DNA from: Sinorhizobium sp.
Lineage (GTDB): Bacteria; Pseudomonadota; Alphaproteobacteria; Rhizobiales; Rhizobiaceae
DNA length: 6,222 bases
Direction of reading: 5' to 3'
Assembly (NCBI GenBank): GCA_031178305.1
Contig: JAPSJG010000239.1
Coordinates: forward strand, 1-6,222
The first letter of the stretch is position 1; each line of letters starts with the position of its first letter. A model generated the notes under the pieces. The model did not search any database. It had not been told where the DNA came from and saw only the letters and a program-made list of their open reading frames with translations. This document shows, in pieces, positions 4,149-6,222 of the stretch. A program made the position numbers and the translations under genes.

Positions 4149-6222
4149 TCAGGCCGCCTTGATCTTCGCCCTCTTGGCGAGATGCGCCACCACATTCTCG
4201 ATCATCCGCATGCCCGCGTCGCCGCCGAGCGTCATGATCGATTCCGGGTGGAACTGCACAGCAGCCACCGGCTCTTTCATGTGCTCAATGCCCATGATCG
4301 TCCCGTCCTCGCTTTCGGCCGTGATCATGAACTCGCGCGGCAGGCTCGAGGGATCGGCGAAAATCGAGTGGTAGCGCCCGACCGTCACGTCGCGACCGAG
4401 ACCGGAGAAGACTATGCCCGGCTCCAGAACGCGGATGCGCGACGGCTTGCCATGCATCGGGATCGCCAGTTGACGGAGGTCTCCGCCATAGGCTTCTGCC
4501 AACGCCTGCAGGCCGAGGCAGACGCCGAAGATCGGCAGTTCGCGCGCCCGCGCCTTCTTGATCGTTGCCTTGCAGTCGAAGTCCTTCGGGCTGCCGGGGC
4601 CCGGCGAAAGCACGACGAGATCCGGCTTCACCCGGTCGAAGATCTCCTCCGCCACCGGCGTGCGCACCGTCGTCACCGTCGCCCCCGTCTGGCGGAAGTA
4701 GTTCGCCAGCGTATGGACGAAACTGTCTTCGTGGTCGACGAGGAGGATGTTGACGCCGGCGCCGACCGGCGCGACGTCGCGCGCCACCTTGGCGCTGTTT
4801 GCGAATTTAGCGTCGCGAATGGCTGCAAGCATGGCGGATGCCTTCAATTCGGTTTCGGCTTCTTCTTCTTCCGGATTGGAATCGTAGAGCAGCGTTGCGC
4901 CCGCCCGCACCTCGGCAATCCCGTCCTTGATGCGGATCGTGCGGAGCGTCAGGCCGGTGTTCATGTCGCCATTGAAGCCGACCATGCCGATGGCGCCGCC
5001 ATACCAGGCGCGCGGGCTCTTCTCATGGCTTTCGATGAAGCGCATCGCCCAGAGCTTCGGCGCGCCGGTGACGGTCACCGCCCAGGCATGGCTCAGAAAG
5101 CCGTCGAAGGCGTCCATATCGTCGCGCAGCCGCCCTTCAATGTGGTCGACCGTGTGGATCAGCCTTGAATACATCTCGATTTGGCGGCGGCCGATCACCT
5201 TCACCGAGCCCGGCACGCAGACGCGGCTCTTGTCGTTGCGATCGACGTCCGAGCACATGGTAAGTTCGGACTCGTCCTTCTTGGAATTCAGGAGTTTCAG
5301 GATCTGCTCGCTATCGGCGATCGGATCGTCGCCGCGCTTGATGGTGCCGGAGATCGGGCAAGTCTCGATGCGGCGGCCGGAGACGCGCACGAACATCTCC
5401 GGAGAGGCGCCGACGAGATATTCCTGATTTCCGAGATTGATGAAGAAGGAATAGGGCGAGGGATTGATCGCCTTCAGCCGGTTGGAGATTTCCGAAGGGC
5501 GGCTTTCGCAGCGCTCGTAGAACTTCTGGCCCGGCACTACTTCGAAAAGATCGCCGCGGCGGAAGCTCTCCTTCGCCTTGACGACGAGTTCGGCATATTC
5601 GCCGGGGCGGTGATCGCCGTGCGGCGGGATGCTGTCGACCATGCGGAACGGTTCCGGCGCGATCTCCGCCGCCTTACCTGCGGTTGAAAGTCCGTCCTTG
5701 GCGAAGTCGTAGCGGTCGATCCAGGCCTTGGCCGCATAGTGGTCGACGACGAGGATTTCGTCCGGCAGGAAGAGCACCATGTCGCGCTGGTCTTCCGGGC
5801 GCTTGAGCTTGAGTTCGATCGCGTCGAACTGGAAGGCAAGGTCGTAGCCGAAGGCGCCGTAAAGGCCGAGGCTCGAATCCTCCTCCGAATGAAAGAGGTT
5901 CGTCACCGCGCGCAGCACCGTGAAGACGGTCGGCATCTTCGATCGCTCTTCCTCGGTGAAGACGCGGTCGGGCTCGTTGATGGTGAGGTCGAGACGGCGG
6001 GCGGTGAGCGGGCCGAGAGTAATGTCGGCAATGGGTTTGAGGTGTTCGGCGATAAGTGCGAGCAGCACCTCACCGCGTTCGTTATAGGCTTCGATCCAGA
6101 GCGAGCGGCCGAAGGAAGAGATGGCAAGAGGCGGGTCGACGACGGCGGTGTCCCAGCGGGTGTAGCGGCCGGGATATTCGTAGTTGGAAGAGAAGACCGC
6201 GCCGCGCCGCTCGTCGAGCTTG
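4149..6222 (-). CDS. trpE(G): Anthranilate synthase, fused TrpE-TrpG (5' end outside the window)
   Basis: 690 codons and the stop are visible; by comparison with the 729-residue S. meliloti protein about 39 N-terminal residues are missing. It makes anthranilate from chorismate and glutamine, the first step of tryptophan synthesis. In the fragment, SSNYEYPGRY (11-20) lies where the tryptophan feedback site is expected. The chorismate-binding domain shows ISGTIKRG (290-297), DESELTMCSDVDRND (316-330) and VTGAPK (384-389). A short linker leads to the glutaminase domain from about 490: LVDHEDSF, SPGPGSPKD (539-547), catalytic Cys568 in GVCLGLQ, and His658 and Glu660 in QFHPES. Tryptophan represses the S. 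meliloti gene by attenuation through a leader peptide, which would lie beyond the right edge. The GTG at 6068-6066 is internal (GEVLLALIAE), not the start. Confidence 0.97.
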   Translation of the reverse strand, partial: KLDERRGAVFSSNYEYPGRYTRWDTAVVDPPLAISSFGRSLWIEAYNERGEVLLALIAEHLKPIADITLGPLTARRLDLTINEPDRVFTEEERSKMPTVFTVLRAVTNLFHSEEDSSLGLYGAFGYDLAFQFDAIELKLKRPEDQRDMVLFLPDEILVVDHYAAKAWIDRYDFAKDGLSTAGKAAEIAPEPFRMVDSIPPHGDHRPGEYAELVVKAKESFRRGDLFEVVPGQKFYERCESRPSEISNRLKAINPSPYSFFINLGNQEYLVGASPEMFVRVSGRRIETCPISGTIKRGDDPIADSEQILKLLNSKKDESELTMCSDVDRNDKSRVCVPGSVKVIGRRQIEMYSRLIHTVDHIEGRLRDDMDAFDGFLSHAWAVTVTGAPKLWAMRFIESHEKSPRAWYGGAIGMVGFNGDMNTGLTLRTIRIKDGIAEVRAGATLLYDSNPEEEEAETELKASAMLAAIRDAKFANSAKVARDVAPVGAGVNILLVDHEDSFVHTLANYFRQTGATVTTVRTPVAEEIFDRVKPDLVVLSPGPGSPKDFDCKATIKKARARELPIFGVCLGLQALAEAYGGDLRQLAIPMHGKPSRIRVLEPGIVFSGLGRDVTVGRYHSIFADPSSLPREFMITAESEDGTIMGIEHMKEPVAAVQFHPESIMTLGGDAGMRMIENVVAHLAKRAKIKAA

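Noticed and set aside
4182..5168. Plus-strand open frame of 328 codons opposite trpE(G)
   Set aside because: It is fully embedded in trpE(G) on the other strand and has a composition typical of antisense frames. No motif is visible.
4149..6068. A trpE start codon at 6068 (GTG)
   Set aside because: The frame continues upstream to the window edge with clear homology (SSNYEYPGRY), so this GTG is an internal valine codon.

Overview
The window looks like chromosomal DNA of an alphaproteobacterium in the Rhizobiaceae, most likely Sinorhizobium/Ensifer or a close relative. Three things point there: high-GC codon use, a fused TrpE(G) anthranilate synthase ending in a TrpG glutaminase domain, and short GC-rich palindromic repeats between genes. 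The gene set and order (clpP paralogue, hupE, GNAT acetyltransferase, queF, Mn/Fe-type CDF exporter, trpE(G)) match what I recall of the S. meliloti 1021 chromosome around SMc02720 to SMc02725. That comparison is from memory and was not checked by search.

Layout, left to right. Positions 1-346 hold the tentative first codons of a minus-strand gene leaving the left edge. Behind it are a predicted promoter, a perfect 18-bp tandem duplication and two palindromic repeat modules. A noncanonical clpP lies on the minus strand (347-937). A 368-bp divergent intergenic region follows, with a T-tailed hairpin, an 8+8 palindrome and a structured hupE leader. hupE (1306-1884) and a GNAT acetyltransferase (1943-2419) run on the plus strand. 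They converge on queF (2525-2995, minus) across a degenerate repeat. emfA, encoding a CDF metal exporter (3054-3965, minus), lies upstream of queF. Its 183-bp upstream region contains a good sigma70-type promoter, a strong hairpin at the predicted mRNA 5' end and TGCA-rich repeats. The rest (4149-6222, minus) is trpE(G), cut at its 5' end by the window edge.

The genes are largely housekeeping and do not form one pathway: proteolysis (ClpP), metal import (HupE) and export (EmfA), tRNA queuosine synthesis (QueF), tryptophan synthesis (TrpE(G)) and an acetyltransferase of unknown substrate. I found no mobile element, CRISPR array, tRNA or rRNA, and no convincing new multi-gene system. The points worth a second look are mostly noncoding: the tandem 18-mer and apparently leaderless gene at the left edge, the orphan T-tailed hairpin between clpP and hupE, and the emfA leader. 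In the proteins, the changed metal site of the CDF exporter and the altered N-terminus of the ClpP stand out.
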